Assembly (NCBI RefSeq): GCF_964222135.1
Contig: NZ_CAXQBR010000075.1
Coordinates: 1-64,000 of the forward strand
Origin: Euzebya sp.
GTDB lineage: Bacteria; Actinomycetota; Nitriliruptoria; Euzebyales; Euzebyaceae
Direction of reading: 5' to 3'
DNA: 64,000 nt
The notes under the pieces were generated by a model, which did not search any database, had not been told where the DNA came from, and saw only the letters and a program-made list of their open reading frames with translations. Within the stretch, counting starts at the first letter, position 1, and every line of letters begins with the position of its first letter. Positions 32,860-40,839 of the stretch are shown piece after piece. Both the position numbers and the translations under genes were made by a program.

Positions 32860-34074
32860 ATGGACACCGGACGGACCCCCCACCTGACCGCCCGACTGCA
32901 GGGCATCGGCACGACGATCTTCACCGAGGTGTCGGCGCTGGCGCTCCGCAGCGGCGCGGTCAACCTCGGCCAGGGCTTCCCCGACTTCGACCCGCCCGCG
33001 GACCTGGCCGACGCCGCCCGGCGGGCCATCGCCGACGGCCACAACCAGTACGCACCCGGTCCGGGCATCCCGACCCTCCGCGCCGCCGTGGCCGGCCACG
33101 CCACCCGCCACTTCGGGCTCAGCTACGACCCCGACCACGAGGTCACCGTCACCACCGGCGCGACCGAGGCGATGTTCGCCACGATCCAGGCGCTGGTCGA
33201 CGTCGGGGACGAGGTCGTGCTCTTCGAGCCGGCCTACGACGTGTACCCGGCCGCGGTGGCCATGGCGGGCGGGCGGGCCCGCGGGGTGCCCCTCGGACCG
33301 GACGCCGACGGCGTGTGGCGCTTCGACCCCGAGGCGCTGCGGCGGGCGGTGGGCCCCCGGACCCGCGCGATCGTGCTCAACAGCCCCCACAACCCCTGCG
33401 GGAAGGTCTACGACCGCGACGAGCTCGAGGTGATCGCCGACGTCGCGACCGCCGCGGACGTGGTCGTCATCACCGACGAGGTGTACGAGCACCTGGTCTA
33501 CGGCGACGCCGTCCACGTCCCGATCGCGTCCCTGCCGGGGATGCACCAGCGGACCGTGCGGATCTCCTCGGCCGGCAAGACGTTCAGCGTGACCGGGTGG
33601 AAGGTGGGGTGGGTCTGCGCGCCCGCGCCGCTCACCCAGGCGATCCGGGCCGCCAAGCAGTGGGTGACCTTCACCTCCGGCACCCCCTTCCAGCACGCGG
33701 TGGCCGACGCGCTGACGTGGGGCGAGACCTACACCGCGCCGCTCGCCACGAGCTTCGCCGCGCGGGCGGCACGGCTGTCGGGCGCGCTCGCGGATCTGGG
33801 GTTCGCGGTGCACCGGACCGACGGGACGTACTTCGTGACCGTCGACGTGCGGCCGCTCGGCTTCGCCGACGACGTCGACTTCTGCGCCCGCCTGCCGCTC
33901 GAGGTGGGGGTGGCCGCCATCCCCGTGTCGGTGTTCTTCGACGACCCGGCCGACGGCCGGGGGTACGTCCGCTTCGCCTTCTGCAAGACCGACGAACTGC
34001 TGGACGTCGGCATCGCGCGGCTGCAGGACCGGTTGCACGGGATGTCACGCTCGCTGCCCCCCGGGAGGACCTGA
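32860..34074 (+). CDS. Class I/II PLP aminotransferase (KAT/GTK-like)
   Basis: Aminotransferase of 404 residues. The PLP lysine is K240 in SSAGKTFSVTGWKVGW; other signatures are NLGQGFPDFDPP, TTGATEAMFA, NSPHNPCGKVY and VITDEVYEHLVY. It resembles kynurenine/glutamine transaminase K and YbdL, which act on methionine, glutamine or aromatic amino acids. The gene for a nitrilase-type amidohydrolase starts 3 bases after its stop, which points to the transaminase/omega-amidase couple that recycles 2-oxo acids such as ketomethiobutyrate using glutamine. A TACAGT hexamer (32841-32846) 13 bases before ATG suggests a very short leader. Confidence 0.9.
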   Translation: MDTGRTPHLTARLQGIGTTIFTEVSALALRSGAVNLGQGFPDFDPPADLADAARRAIADGHNQYAPGPGIPTLRAAVAGHATRHFGLSYDPDHEVTVTTGATEAMFATIQALVDVGDEVVLFEPAYDVYPAAVAMAGGRARGVPLGPDADGVWRFDPEALRRAVGPRTRAIVLNSPHNPCGKVYDRDELEVIADVATAADVVVITDEVYEHLVYGDAVHVPIASLPGMHQRTVRISSAGKTFSVTGWKVGWVCAPAPLTQAIRAAKQWVTFTSGTPFQHAVADALTWGETYTAPLATSFAARAARLSGALADLGFAVHRTDGTYFVTVDVRPLGFADDVDFCARLPLEVGVAAIPVSVFFDDPADGRGYVRFAFCKTDELLDVGIARLQDRLHGMSRSLPPGRT

Positions 34075-34077
34075 CCC

Positions 34078-34836
34078 ATGCGCATCGCCGCTCTGCAGTC
34101 CGAGCTGGTCTGGGAGGACCACGAGACCAACCGCCGCCGGTTCGCGGAGAAGCTGTGGGCCGCCGCCGGCGCCGGCGCCGGACTGGTGCTGCTGCCCGAG
34201 ATGTTCCCGACCGGCTTCTCGATGGATGCCGAGCGGATCGCCGAGCCAGCCGACGGCGACACCGTCCGCTGGATGGTGGACCAGGCGTCGACGCACGGGC
34301 TGGTGCTGGCCGGGTCGATGGCGACGTCGTCGGCGGGACCGCTGCCCACGAACCGGCTCGTGGTCGCGGGGCCCGACGGGGTGCTCGGGTCCTACGACAA
34401 GATCCACCCGTTCAGCTACTCCGGCGAGGACCGACACTACGGGCGCGGCGCCGACTTCCTGACCGTCGACGTCGGCGGCCTCCGCACGACCTGCTTCGTC
34501 TGCTACGACCTGCGGTTCGCCGACGAGTTCTGGGCGACCGCGGCCGACACCGACCTGTACGTGGTGGTCGCCAACTGGCCGCGGGCCCGCCGCGAGCACT
34601 GGCAGGTGCTGCTGCGGGCCCGCGCGATCGAGAACCAGGCCTACGTGGCCGCCGTCAACCGGGTGGGCACCGACGGCAACGACCTCGACTACGCCGGCGA
34701 CTCGATGATCATCGATCCGTCGGGCAACCTGCTGGCGACGGCGAGCGAGGGGGAGGCGATGCTCCTCGCCGACGTCGACCCCGAGGAGGTCGAGCGGGTC
34801 CGCAAGCGGTTCCCGTTCATGGCCGACCGCCGCTGA
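34078..34836 (+). CDS. Nitrilase-superfamily omega-amidase-like hydrolase
   Basis: Hydrolase of 252 residues with the Glu-Lys-Cys triad of the nitrilase fold: E41 (VLLPEMFPTGF), K108 (SYDKIHPF) and C142 (CFVCYDLRF). RARAIENQAYVAAVNRVG is also typical. Closest in pattern to YafV/Nit2 omega-amidases, which hydrolyse alpha-ketoglutaramate or ketosuccinamate left after glutamine or asparagine transamination. Encoded 3 bases after the aminotransferase with GGGAGG upstream, so the two enzymes act in sequence. Convergent with a broken globin gene whose frame reads through the antisense of this gene's 3' end. Confidence 0.88.
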   Translation: MRIAALQSELVWEDHETNRRRFAEKLWAAAGAGAGLVLLPEMFPTGFSMDAERIAEPADGDTVRWMVDQASTHGLVLAGSMATSSAGPLPTNRLVVAGPDGVLGSYDKIHPFSYSGEDRHYGRGADFLTVDVGGLRTTCFVCYDLRFADEFWATAADTDLYVVVANWPRARREHWQVLLRARAIENQAYVAAVNRVGTDGNDLDYAGDSMIIDPSGNLLATASEGEAMLLADVDPEEVERVRKRFPFMADRR

Positions 34837-34839
34837 GGT

Positions 34840-35063
34840 GCGGGGGCCGGCAGCAGCTCGTCCAGCCGGTCCATGCGCGTGACCGCCGTGTTGAGCATCG
34901 TCATCAGCTTCCGGCCCTGCTCGACGACGTCGCCGCTGAACAGGGGGCGCAGCTCCGGCGCGATCTCGAACAGCCGCTCGTAGAAGTGCGTGGCGGCCAG
35001 GGGCGTGACGGGGACGACCTGGGCCCACGAGGTCTGCACCAACCGGACGTGATCGGCATGCAT
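34840..35063 (-). pseudogene. Truncated globin remnant (flavohemoglobin/globin-like N-terminal half)
   Basis: From ATG at 35063 the product MHADHVRLVQTSWAQVVP...HFYERLFEIAPELRPLF...GRKLMTMLNTAV matches the first three helices of bacterial globins, up to about residue 73 (DRLDELLPA). The frame then runs into the antisense of the nitrilase gene and stops at 34689, giving 124 codons without the proximal-histidine helix or later helices. A strong GGAGG site 5 bases before ATG shows this was a working gene. It is best read as a 3'-truncated pseudogene created by a deletion or rearrangement next to the nitrilase stop. Confidence 0.7.
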
Positions 35064-35192
35064 CTCACCCTCCCGCACGTGCGGTGCGCAGGATCCAGGG
35101 CGCGCGTGGCGCAGCGTACTGCACCCCTGGTCCACCCGTCCCTCAGCTGCCGGCCGAGGGTGCCGGGGCGCGCAACGCGTCCGCGACGGCGT

Positions 35193-37058
35193 TCAGGTGC
35201 GCTCGATGCCCATGGCCTTGCGGATCGACGCGTCGATGCCCGCCGCGTCGAGGCCGAGCTCGGCGAGGATCCGGTCGGGCTTCGCGTGGGGGATGTAGGC
35301 GTCGGGGACGCCGAGACGGAGGACGGGCGGGGCCTCCATGACCCCGGTCCGCTCGACCAGGCGGTCGGCGATGTACGCACCGGCGCCGCCGTTGACCACG
35401 CCGTTCTCCACGGTCACGACGACGCGGTGGCCGGCGAGGTCGTCGATCATGGTCGCGTCCACCGGTCGGATGACCCTGGGGTCCCACACCGCCGCCTCGA
35501 TGCCGTCGGCGGCCAGCAGCTCCGCGGCCTGGAGGCAGGCCTCCACGCGGTCGCCGACCGCGACGATGGCCAGGTCCGACCCCTCCCGCAGGCGGTTGGC
35601 GGCCAGGCCCGACCCCGGGTGCTCGCGCTGGATCGCCGCGGTCTTCGGGAACCGCAGCGACACCGGTCCCTCGAGGCCGACGGCGGTGTCGAGCATCGTG
35701 ACCAGCTCCTGCTCCGAGGACGGCGCGAAGACCGTCATCGCCGGGATCCGCAGGCACAGGCTCATGTCGAGGACGCCGTGGTGGCTGGGCCCGTCGTCGC
35801 CGGTGATCCCGGCGCGGTCGAAGCAGAAGATCACGTGCTCGTCGTGCAGCCCGACGTCGAGGTTGGTCTGGTCGAACGCCCGGCTGAAGAACGTCGAGTA
35901 GACCGCCACGAGCGGCAGCTTCCCGCCGCGCGCCAGACCTGCCGCCGAGGTGACCATGTGCTGCTCGGCGATCCCCACGTCGATGACGCGCTCGGGGTAG
36001 CGGGCCATCACGGGCAGGAGGCCCGTCGAGCCGGGCATCGCCGCGGTCATCGCGATCAGCTCGGGGTGGCGGGCGGCCAGCTCGAGGGCGGCGTCGGCGA
36101 AGGCCTGGGTCCAGCTGCGCCCCTTGGACTTGAGCCCCTGCCCGGTCACGACGTCGAAGGCGGAGGTGTCGTGCAGCTTCTTCTCGCGGTCGGTCTCCGC
36201 CGGGGTGTACCCCTTGCCCTTCTGGGTGAGGGCGTGCACCAGCACCGGACCGTCCTGCGCCGCCGCGATGCCGAGGGCGCGCTCGAGGTCGGCGTGGTCG
36301 TGACCGTCCACGGGGCCGAGGTAGCGGATCCCCAGCGCCTCGACGAAGCCCTGCAGCGCGGGGTCGTCGCTGACCACGGCCTTGACGGCGGTCAGGCCGG
36401 CGTCGGCCAGGCGCGAGGCGTACGGGAACCGGTCGATCAGCGGGTCGACGGTGCGTCGGGCACGCCGGTACTGGCTCGAGAACCGGACCTTGCTGACCTC
36501 GTTCGCCAGCCGGGAGACCGTCTTGTCGTAGGACCGCCCGTTGTCGTTCAGCACGATCACGACGGGGACCTGGAGGTGGCCGATCGTGTTCAGCGCCTCG
36601 TAGGCCATCCCGCCGGTCAGCGCGCCGTCGCCGATGACCGCCACGACCCGTCCGGCGCCGTTCCGCCCGCGCCGGGCGTTGGCCAGACCGAACGCCCAGG
36701 ACAGCGACGTGGACGCGTGGCTGTTCTCGATGACGTCGTGCTCGGACTCGGTGCGGCTGGGGTAGCCCGACAGCCCACCCGCCTGGCGCAGCTGGTCGAA
36801 GTGGTCCCGACGGCCGGTCACGATCTTGTGGACGTAGGCCTGGTGCCCGGTGTCCCACAGGATCGTGTCGCGGGGGGACTCGAAGACGCGGTGGAGGGCG
36901 AGGGTCAGCTCGACCGCGCCCAGGTTGGAGCCGAGGTGCCCGCCGGTCTTCGCCACCGCGGCCACGATGAACTCGCGGATCTCGTCGGCCAGAGCGGGCA
37001 GCTCGTCGGCGTCGAGGGCCTTGAGGTCGGCTGGTCCGTTGATGCGGTCGAGCACCAT
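35193..37058 (-). CDS. dxs: 1-deoxy-D-xylulose-5-phosphate synthase
   Basis: TPP-dependent enzyme of 621 residues that joins pyruvate and glyceraldehyde 3-phosphate, the first step of the MEP isoprenoid pathway. Seen: KTGGHLGSNLGAVELT, WDTGHQAYVHKI, VIGDGALTGGMAYEALN (TPP/Mg motif GDG..N), VDVGIAEQHMV with the catalytic Glu and DRAGITGDDGPSHHG. This supplies IPP/DMAPP for menaquinone, wall lipid carriers and the carotenoids encoded at 15-20 kb. Stand-alone gene, 102 bases downstream of the acyl-CoA dehydrogenase gene on the same strand. Confidence 0.96.
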   Translation of the reverse strand: MVLDRINGPADLKALDADELPALADEIREFIVAAVAKTGGHLGSNLGAVELTLALHRVFESPRDTILWDTGHQAYVHKIVTGRRDHFDQLRQAGGLSGYPSRTESEHDVIENSHASTSLSWAFGLANARRGRNGAGRVVAVIGDGALTGGMAYEALNTIGHLQVPVVIVLNDNGRSYDKTVSRLANEVSKVRFSSQYRRARRTVDPLIDRFPYASRLADAGLTAVKAVVSDDPALQGFVEALGIRYLGPVDGHDHADLERALGIAAAQDGPVLVHALTQKGKGYTPAETDREKKLHDTSAFDVVTGQGLKSKGRSWTQAFADAALELAARHPELIAMTAAMPGSTGLLPVMARYPERVIDVGIAEQHMVTSAAGLARGGKLPLVAVYSTFFSRAFDQTNLDVGLHDEHVIFCFDRAGITGDDGPSHHGVLDMSLCLRIPAMTVFAPSSEQELVTMLDTAVGLEGPVSLRFPKTAAIQREHPGSGLAANRLREGSDLAIVAVGDRVEACLQAAELLAADGIEAAVWDPRVIRPVDATMIDDLAGHRVVVTVENGVVNGGAGAYIADRLVERTGVMEAPPVLRLGVPDAYIPHAKPDRILAELGLDAAGIDASIRKAMGIERT

Positions 37059-37160
37059 CGAGGTGGGTCCTGTCGTCGGGGGCGCCGCGGTCGTCGTCCG
37101 ATGCTAGATCGATCAGAGGCTGGGCGCGTTCGTGGACGTTCTGCCCGCTGGGCGGCGCCG

Positions 37161-38792
37161 CTACGCGCCGGAGGCGTCGGCGAGGAGCTGGCGGATGATC
37201 ACGCGCAGCGCGAGCACCTCGTCGGCGCCCTCGAAGATGCTGAGGACGCGGGCGTCCACGAAGTACCGGCTGACCGCGTACTCCTCGGCGTAGCCGTAGC
37301 CGCCGTGGATCTGCATGGCCTCCCGGGTGAGCCACTCCGCGGCGAGGCAGCTGAAGGACTTGACCATCGCCGCCTCCACCTGCCCCGCGCCGGCCCCGAG
37401 CAACTGGGCGGACCGGTAGCTGAAGGCGCGGCTGGCGGCGATGACGGCTGCCATCCGACCGAGCTTGGTGCGCGTCAGCCCGTAGTCCCCGAGGGGGACG
37501 TCGAAGACGTGGCGCTCGCGGGCGTAGGTGACCGCCGCCTCGAAGGCGGCCTGCATGACGCCGGTCGCCCGCGCCGCGGTCTGCAGGCGGCCGTTCGCGA
37601 AGGCGGTCATCTGCAGGTAGAAGCCCCTGCCGAGGGCGTCCTCCCCGCCGACGAGGCTGGAGGCCGGGATCCGGTAGTCGTCGAAGCTGATCTCGAAGCT
37701 GTGCATCCCCCGGTAGCCGATCGTGGGGATGGCCTTCGCCTCCATGCGGCCGCCGAGCTCGGAGGTGTGGGACCACTCGTGGCCGCCGAAGGACGGCTTC
37801 TCCACGACGAACATGCTGAGGCCCTTGTGCTTCAGGCTCCGGTCGGGGTCGGTGCGGGCCAGCACCAGCAGGAGGTTGGCCTTGCCGCCGAACGTGCACC
37901 AGGTCTTCACGCCGTTGAGCACGAACTCGTCGCCGTCCCGCGTCGCGGAGGTCTTGATCCCGGCGACGTCGGAGCCGAAGTCCGGCTCGGTGACGGCCAC
38001 GCCGCACATGAGCTCGCCCGATGCGATCCGCGGCAGCCACTCCGCCTTCTGCTCCTCGGTCCCCCCGGCGGCGATGGCCTTCGAGATGATCTCCGGCCGG
38101 GTGATCAGCGATCCCGCGACGCCGAGGGAGCCGCGGGACAGCTCCTCGGTCACCACGACCATGGACATGAAGTCGTCCTCGGACTCCCCCTCCGCGAAGC
38201 CGCCGTGCGCCTCGGGGATCGACAGCCCGAAGCAGCCCATCTCCCCGAGCTCGGCGATGATCTCGTCGGGGATGTCGGCGTCCTGGCGGTGGACCTCCTC
38301 GGCGACGGGGCGCACGCGGGACTCGGCGAAGTCCTTGAACGTGCCCCGGACCAGCTCCATCTCCTCCGACAGGTGGCGGGGCAGATCGGGGTTGGCCAGC
38401 ACCGCCTCGCCCAGGGACTCGAGCAGCTCGGTGGACCGCGCCTCCGCCAGCGCCTCGGCGACGTCGTCTGAGCGCCACGCGGCGTCGGCGGCCAGCCCCC
38501 AGTCGCCCTCGCGCCCCACCATCCGCGCAGCCAGGTCGGCGGCGACCTCGCCGGCGAAGGCGAGGGTGAGGCGGGCCTCCAGATCGCCTCGCTCGCCGTA
38601 GGCCAGCACCTCCTCCGCAGCCGCGACGCGCGACGCGGCGCTCGCGAGGTCGTAGGCCAGCTGCTGCTCGCGGTCGACCACGTCGAGGTCGATCCGACCG
38701 TCGGTCACGGCGTCCGCGGCCAGGCGGGCGAGGGCGCCGTCGACGACCTCGCGGGCGGCGGCGACGATGGTGCGGGCAGCGTCGGTTGGCAT
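37161..38792 (-). CDS. mcd: Acyl-CoA dehydrogenase, (2S)-methylsuccinyl-CoA dehydrogenase-like
   Basis: Flavoprotein of 543 residues. The C-terminal 400 residues are a normal acyl-CoA dehydrogenase (CFGLSIPEAHGGF, GVAVTEPDFGSDVAGI, VLNGVKTWCTFGGKANLLLVLART, MQIHGGYGYAEEYAVSRYFVDARVLSIFEGADEVL). About 150 N-terminal residues precede it (AARTIVAAAREVVDGALARLAADA..., helical), as in methylsuccinyl-CoA dehydrogenase (Mcd), which makes mesaconyl-CoA in the ethylmalonyl-CoA pathway. A MaoC hydratase and a malyl-CoA lyase-like gene nearby support this. ATG at 38792 is taken for its GAGGT site; a GTG at 38813 is possible. A promoter with operator lies upstream. Confidence 0.82.
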   Translation of the reverse strand: MPTDAARTIVAAAREVVDGALARLAADAVTDGRIDLDVVDREQQLAYDLASAASRVAAAEEVLAYGERGDLEARLTLAFAGEVAADLAARMVGREGDWGLAADAAWRSDDVAEALAEARSTELLESLGEAVLANPDLPRHLSEEMELVRGTFKDFAESRVRPVAEEVHRQDADIPDEIIAELGEMGCFGLSIPEAHGGFAEGESEDDFMSMVVVTEELSRGSLGVAGSLITRPEIISKAIAAGGTEEQKAEWLPRIASGELMCGVAVTEPDFGSDVAGIKTSATRDGDEFVLNGVKTWCTFGGKANLLLVLARTDPDRSLKHKGLSMFVVEKPSFGGHEWSHTSELGGRMEAKAIPTIGYRGMHSFEISFDDYRIPASSLVGGEDALGRGFYLQMTAFANGRLQTAARATGVMQAAFEAAVTYARERHVFDVPLGDYGLTRTKLGRMAAVIAASRAFSYRSAQLLGAGAGQVEAAMVKSFSCLAAEWLTREAMQIHGGYGYAEEYAVSRYFVDARVLSIFEGADEVLALRVIIRQLLADASGA

Positions 38793-38848
38793 CTGGACCT
38801 CGGTTCTCGGCACGGGGCGACCGGACCTCCGGTCCGGCGGGCGCCCGC

Positions 38849-38878
38849 ATTGTTACCCGCCAGTAGCACTGGACCCAA
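38849..38878 (-). promoter_or_regulatory. Promoter and palindromic operator of the mcd-like gene
   Basis: On the minus strand TTGGGT (38873-38878) is followed after 17 bases by TAACAAT (38849-38855). The spacer begins with the palindrome CCAGTgctACTGG (38860-38872), a natural place for a repressor between -35 and -10. A small hairpin CCGGACC-TCC-GGTCCGG (38821-38837) lies in the leader. The regulator is not identified. Confidence 0.6.
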
Positions 38879-38911
38879 CATCGGCCCGGTGTCCGCTGGC
38901 ACGCTGTGGCC

Positions 38912-39547
38912 ATGGAGGACCACGTGGACATCACCGCCGCCTTCACCGCCGAGGCGGAGGCGGTGGAGGCGACGATCGCGACGATCACCGACGGGGACTG
39001 GGACCGGCCGGCGCTCGGCGAGTGGTCCGTGGCCGAGCTGGTCGCGCACCTGGTGCGCGCCGCGGACCGGATCGCGGCCTACGCCGACGAGGAGGTGGAG
39101 GGGGAGGGCCCGGTGTGCGACCGCGTGTCGTACTTCGACTTCGACCACGCCGCGGCGGCCCCGGGTGTGGCCGACCGCTCACGGCAGGACGCCCGGCGCG
39201 TCGGCTCGGACGGGCTGCCCGCCGCGTTCGCGGAGGCCTGGCGGTCGACGGCCGACCTCCTCGCCGCCGCGGACCCCGCCCGGTCGATCCAGACCTTCCG
39301 CGGTCCGATGGCGCTCGAGGAGTACGCCGCCACCAGGGTCCTCGAGCTGGTGGTCCACCACCTCGACCTGTGCCGTGCCCTCGGCCGACGCCCGGCCACG
39401 ACACCGGCCGCGCTGTCGGTCACCGAGGGGATCCTCGTCGGGCTCCTCGACGGCGACCCGCCGGAGACCCTCGACACCGCCTCGTTCGTCCTGGCGGCGA
39501 CGGGACGGGAGGCGCACCCCGACCCGCGCCTGCCGGTCATCGCCTGA
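38912..39547 (+). CDS. DinB-fold maleylpyruvate isomerase-type protein (TIGR03083 family)
   Basis: Protein of 211 residues. The N-terminal four-helix bundle shows LGEWSVAELVAHLVRAADRIAAYA, the signature of mycothiol-dependent maleylpyruvate isomerase-like proteins; later VLELVVHHLDLCRAL supplies the metal-site His residues. Such proteins use mycothiol (or bacillithiol) in thiol transfer or are of unknown function; they are numerous in actinobacteria. ATG at 38912 is preferred to GTG at 38906. Divergent from the mcd-like gene, with the mcd operator between them. Confidence 0.75.
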   Translation: MEDHVDITAAFTAEAEAVEATIATITDGDWDRPALGEWSVAELVAHLVRAADRIAAYADEEVEGEGPVCDRVSYFDFDHAAAAPGVADRSRQDARRVGSDGLPAAFAEAWRSTADLLAAADPARSIQTFRGPMALEEYAATRVLELVVHHLDLCRALGRRPATTPAALSVTEGILVGLLDGDPPETLDTASFVLAATGREAHPDPRLPVIA

Positions 39548-39623
39548 GGGACGGCGATTCGGCGCGCCATCCGGGCAGTGCGTAGCCTCCGGCCCGATCC
39601 CGCACGAGCCAAGGAGGCCACGC

Positions 39624-40127
39624 ATGCAGTTCGGTCGGTACCTCGAGGAGTTCCAGGTCGGTGACGTGTACAAGCACTGGCCCGGCAAGACGATCACCCA
39701 GGCCGAGGACATCCTCTTCTGCGCCATCACCCAGAACCAGCACCCGCTGCACTCCGACGACAACTACGCGGCGGCGGCCACGCCGCACGGCAAGGCGATG
39801 GTCGTGGGCAACCTCGTGTACTCCATCGTGCTCGGCCAGAGCGTCCCGGACGTCTCGGGTCGCGCGATCGCGAACCTCGAGATCGAGTCGCTGAAGCACG
39901 CCAACCCCACCTTCCACGGCGACACGATCTACTCGGAGACCGAGGTGCTCGAGGTCCGCGAGTCGAAGTCGAAGCCGGACCGCGGCATCGTGAAGGTCCG
40001 CACGATCGGCTACACCCAGGACGGGACGATCGTCTGCGAGTTCACCCGCAAGGTGCTGATCCCGAAGCGCGGCGACGGGCCCGAGACGTTCCCGGGGCGG
40101 CCGGAGCCGAAGGTCGACGAGGGGTAG
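39624..40127 (+). CDS. MaoC-like hotdog dehydratase (mesaconyl-CoA hydratase candidate)
   Basis: Hotdog-fold protein of 167 residues: YLEEFQVGDVYKHWPGKTITQAEDILFCAITQNQHPLHSDDNYA has the MaoC catalytic Asp/His pattern (Q-x-HPLH), followed by GKAMVVGNLVYSIVLGQSV. It hydrates enoyl-CoA thioesters; the length and motif fit single-domain MaoC proteins, some of which act as mesaconyl-CoA hydratase or in C4/C5 metabolism. Strong AAGGAGG ribosome-binding site 6 bases before ATG. The proximity to the mcd-like gene suggests the substrate is mesaconyl-CoA, but other enoyl-CoAs are possible. It ends before a bidirectional terminator. Confidence 0.8.
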   Translation: MQFGRYLEEFQVGDVYKHWPGKTITQAEDILFCAITQNQHPLHSDDNYAAAATPHGKAMVVGNLVYSIVLGQSVPDVSGRAIANLEIESLKHANPTFHGDTIYSETEVLEVRESKSKPDRGIVKVRTIGYTQDGTIVCEFTRKVLIPKRGDGPETFPGRPEPKVDEG

Positions 40128-40161
40128 CACGCTCCCCGGGGGACGGATCCCCTGGGAACAG

Positions 40162-40197
40162 CACGGAGGGCCGCCGGCGGGATGGCGGCCCTCCGTG
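40162..40197. terminator. Bidirectional terminator between MaoC-like and dps genes
   Basis: Perfect 14-bp stem (40162-40175 with 40184-40197) and 8-base loop, located between two convergent genes. No long U-run on either side. Position and stability support a terminator for both genes. Confidence 0.8.
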
Positions 40198-40253
40198 GTG
40201 AGGGAGTGGACGTCAGCCGGGGGACTGGCTGCGCCCGTTGGTGGGGGCTGGTG

Positions 40254-40751
40254 CTACTTCTTCAGCTCGCCCGCGGCGTTCTCGAGGTGGGCGCGGACGA
40301 ACCACTGGAACATCTCGAGCTGCTCGGTCTGCTCGACCATCATGTCGTGGGTGACGAGGTCGAGCTCCTCGAACTCGCGCATCACCTCGCGGTGGTCGGC
40401 GATCAGGCCGTTGTAGACCTCGTCGAGCTTCTTGAGGTGGGAGTCGACGCTGGCGCGCTTCAGGTCGTACTCGTCCCAGTCACGGGTCGTGGCGACGTAG
40501 CCGGGCGTGCCGACCGGCTCGCCGCCGAGCGTCGCGATGCGCTCTGCGGTGGCGTCGGTCATCTCGCGGACGGCCTCGACGTGCGGGTCCAGCATCTCGT
40601 GGACGCCGATGAAGTTCGGGCCGACGACGTTCCAGTGGATGTGCTTCAGGGTCAGCTGGAGGTCGATCAGGGCGACCAGGCGCTCCTGCAGCTGGGTGCG
40701 GACCTTCTCGGCGGCGCTGTCGTCCAGGCCGGGTACGGACCAGGCGGTCAT
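40254..40751 (-). CDS. dps: Dps family DNA-binding ferritin-like protein
   Basis: Protein of 165 residues, four-helix ferritin-like fold. The intersubunit ferroxidase motif is visible: LKHIHWNVVGPNFIGVHEMLDPHVEAVREMTDATAERIATLGG, with His, Asp and Glu ligands. Dps dodecamers store iron, consume hydrogen peroxide and protect DNA in starvation or oxidative stress. AGGAG lies about 10 bases before ATG. It is the only intact peroxide-defence gene in a window where the ohr locus is decayed and a globin gene is truncated. Confidence 0.92.
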   Translation of the reverse strand: MTAWSVPGLDDSAAEKVRTQLQERLVALIDLQLTLKHIHWNVVGPNFIGVHEMLDPHVEAVREMTDATAERIATLGGEPVGTPGYVATTRDWDEYDLKRASVDSHLKKLDEVYNGLIADHREVMREFEELDLVTHDMMVEQTEQLEMFQWFVRAHLENAAGELKK

Positions 40752-40839
40752 ATCCGTTCAGCTCCTCGGGCATGTCGGGGGCGGGAGGGTTGCCCCAGTC
40801 CTTGCCCCGCAGGTCCGCCCGGAAACCCGACGCGCCCGG

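Noticed and set aside
31338-38471. Plus-strand open frame of 2377 codons across several genes
   Set aside because: Opposite strand to well-supported genes (CWB2-PD40, dxs, mcd-like) and overlapping the aminotransferase and nitrilase; the composition is typical of antisense reading in very GC-rich DNA, with no domain match.
35143-38988. Minus-strand open frame of 1281 codons
   Set aside because: Out-of-frame shadow of dxs and the mcd-like gene, made of Arg/Gly/Pro-rich repeats; no start context or family similarity.
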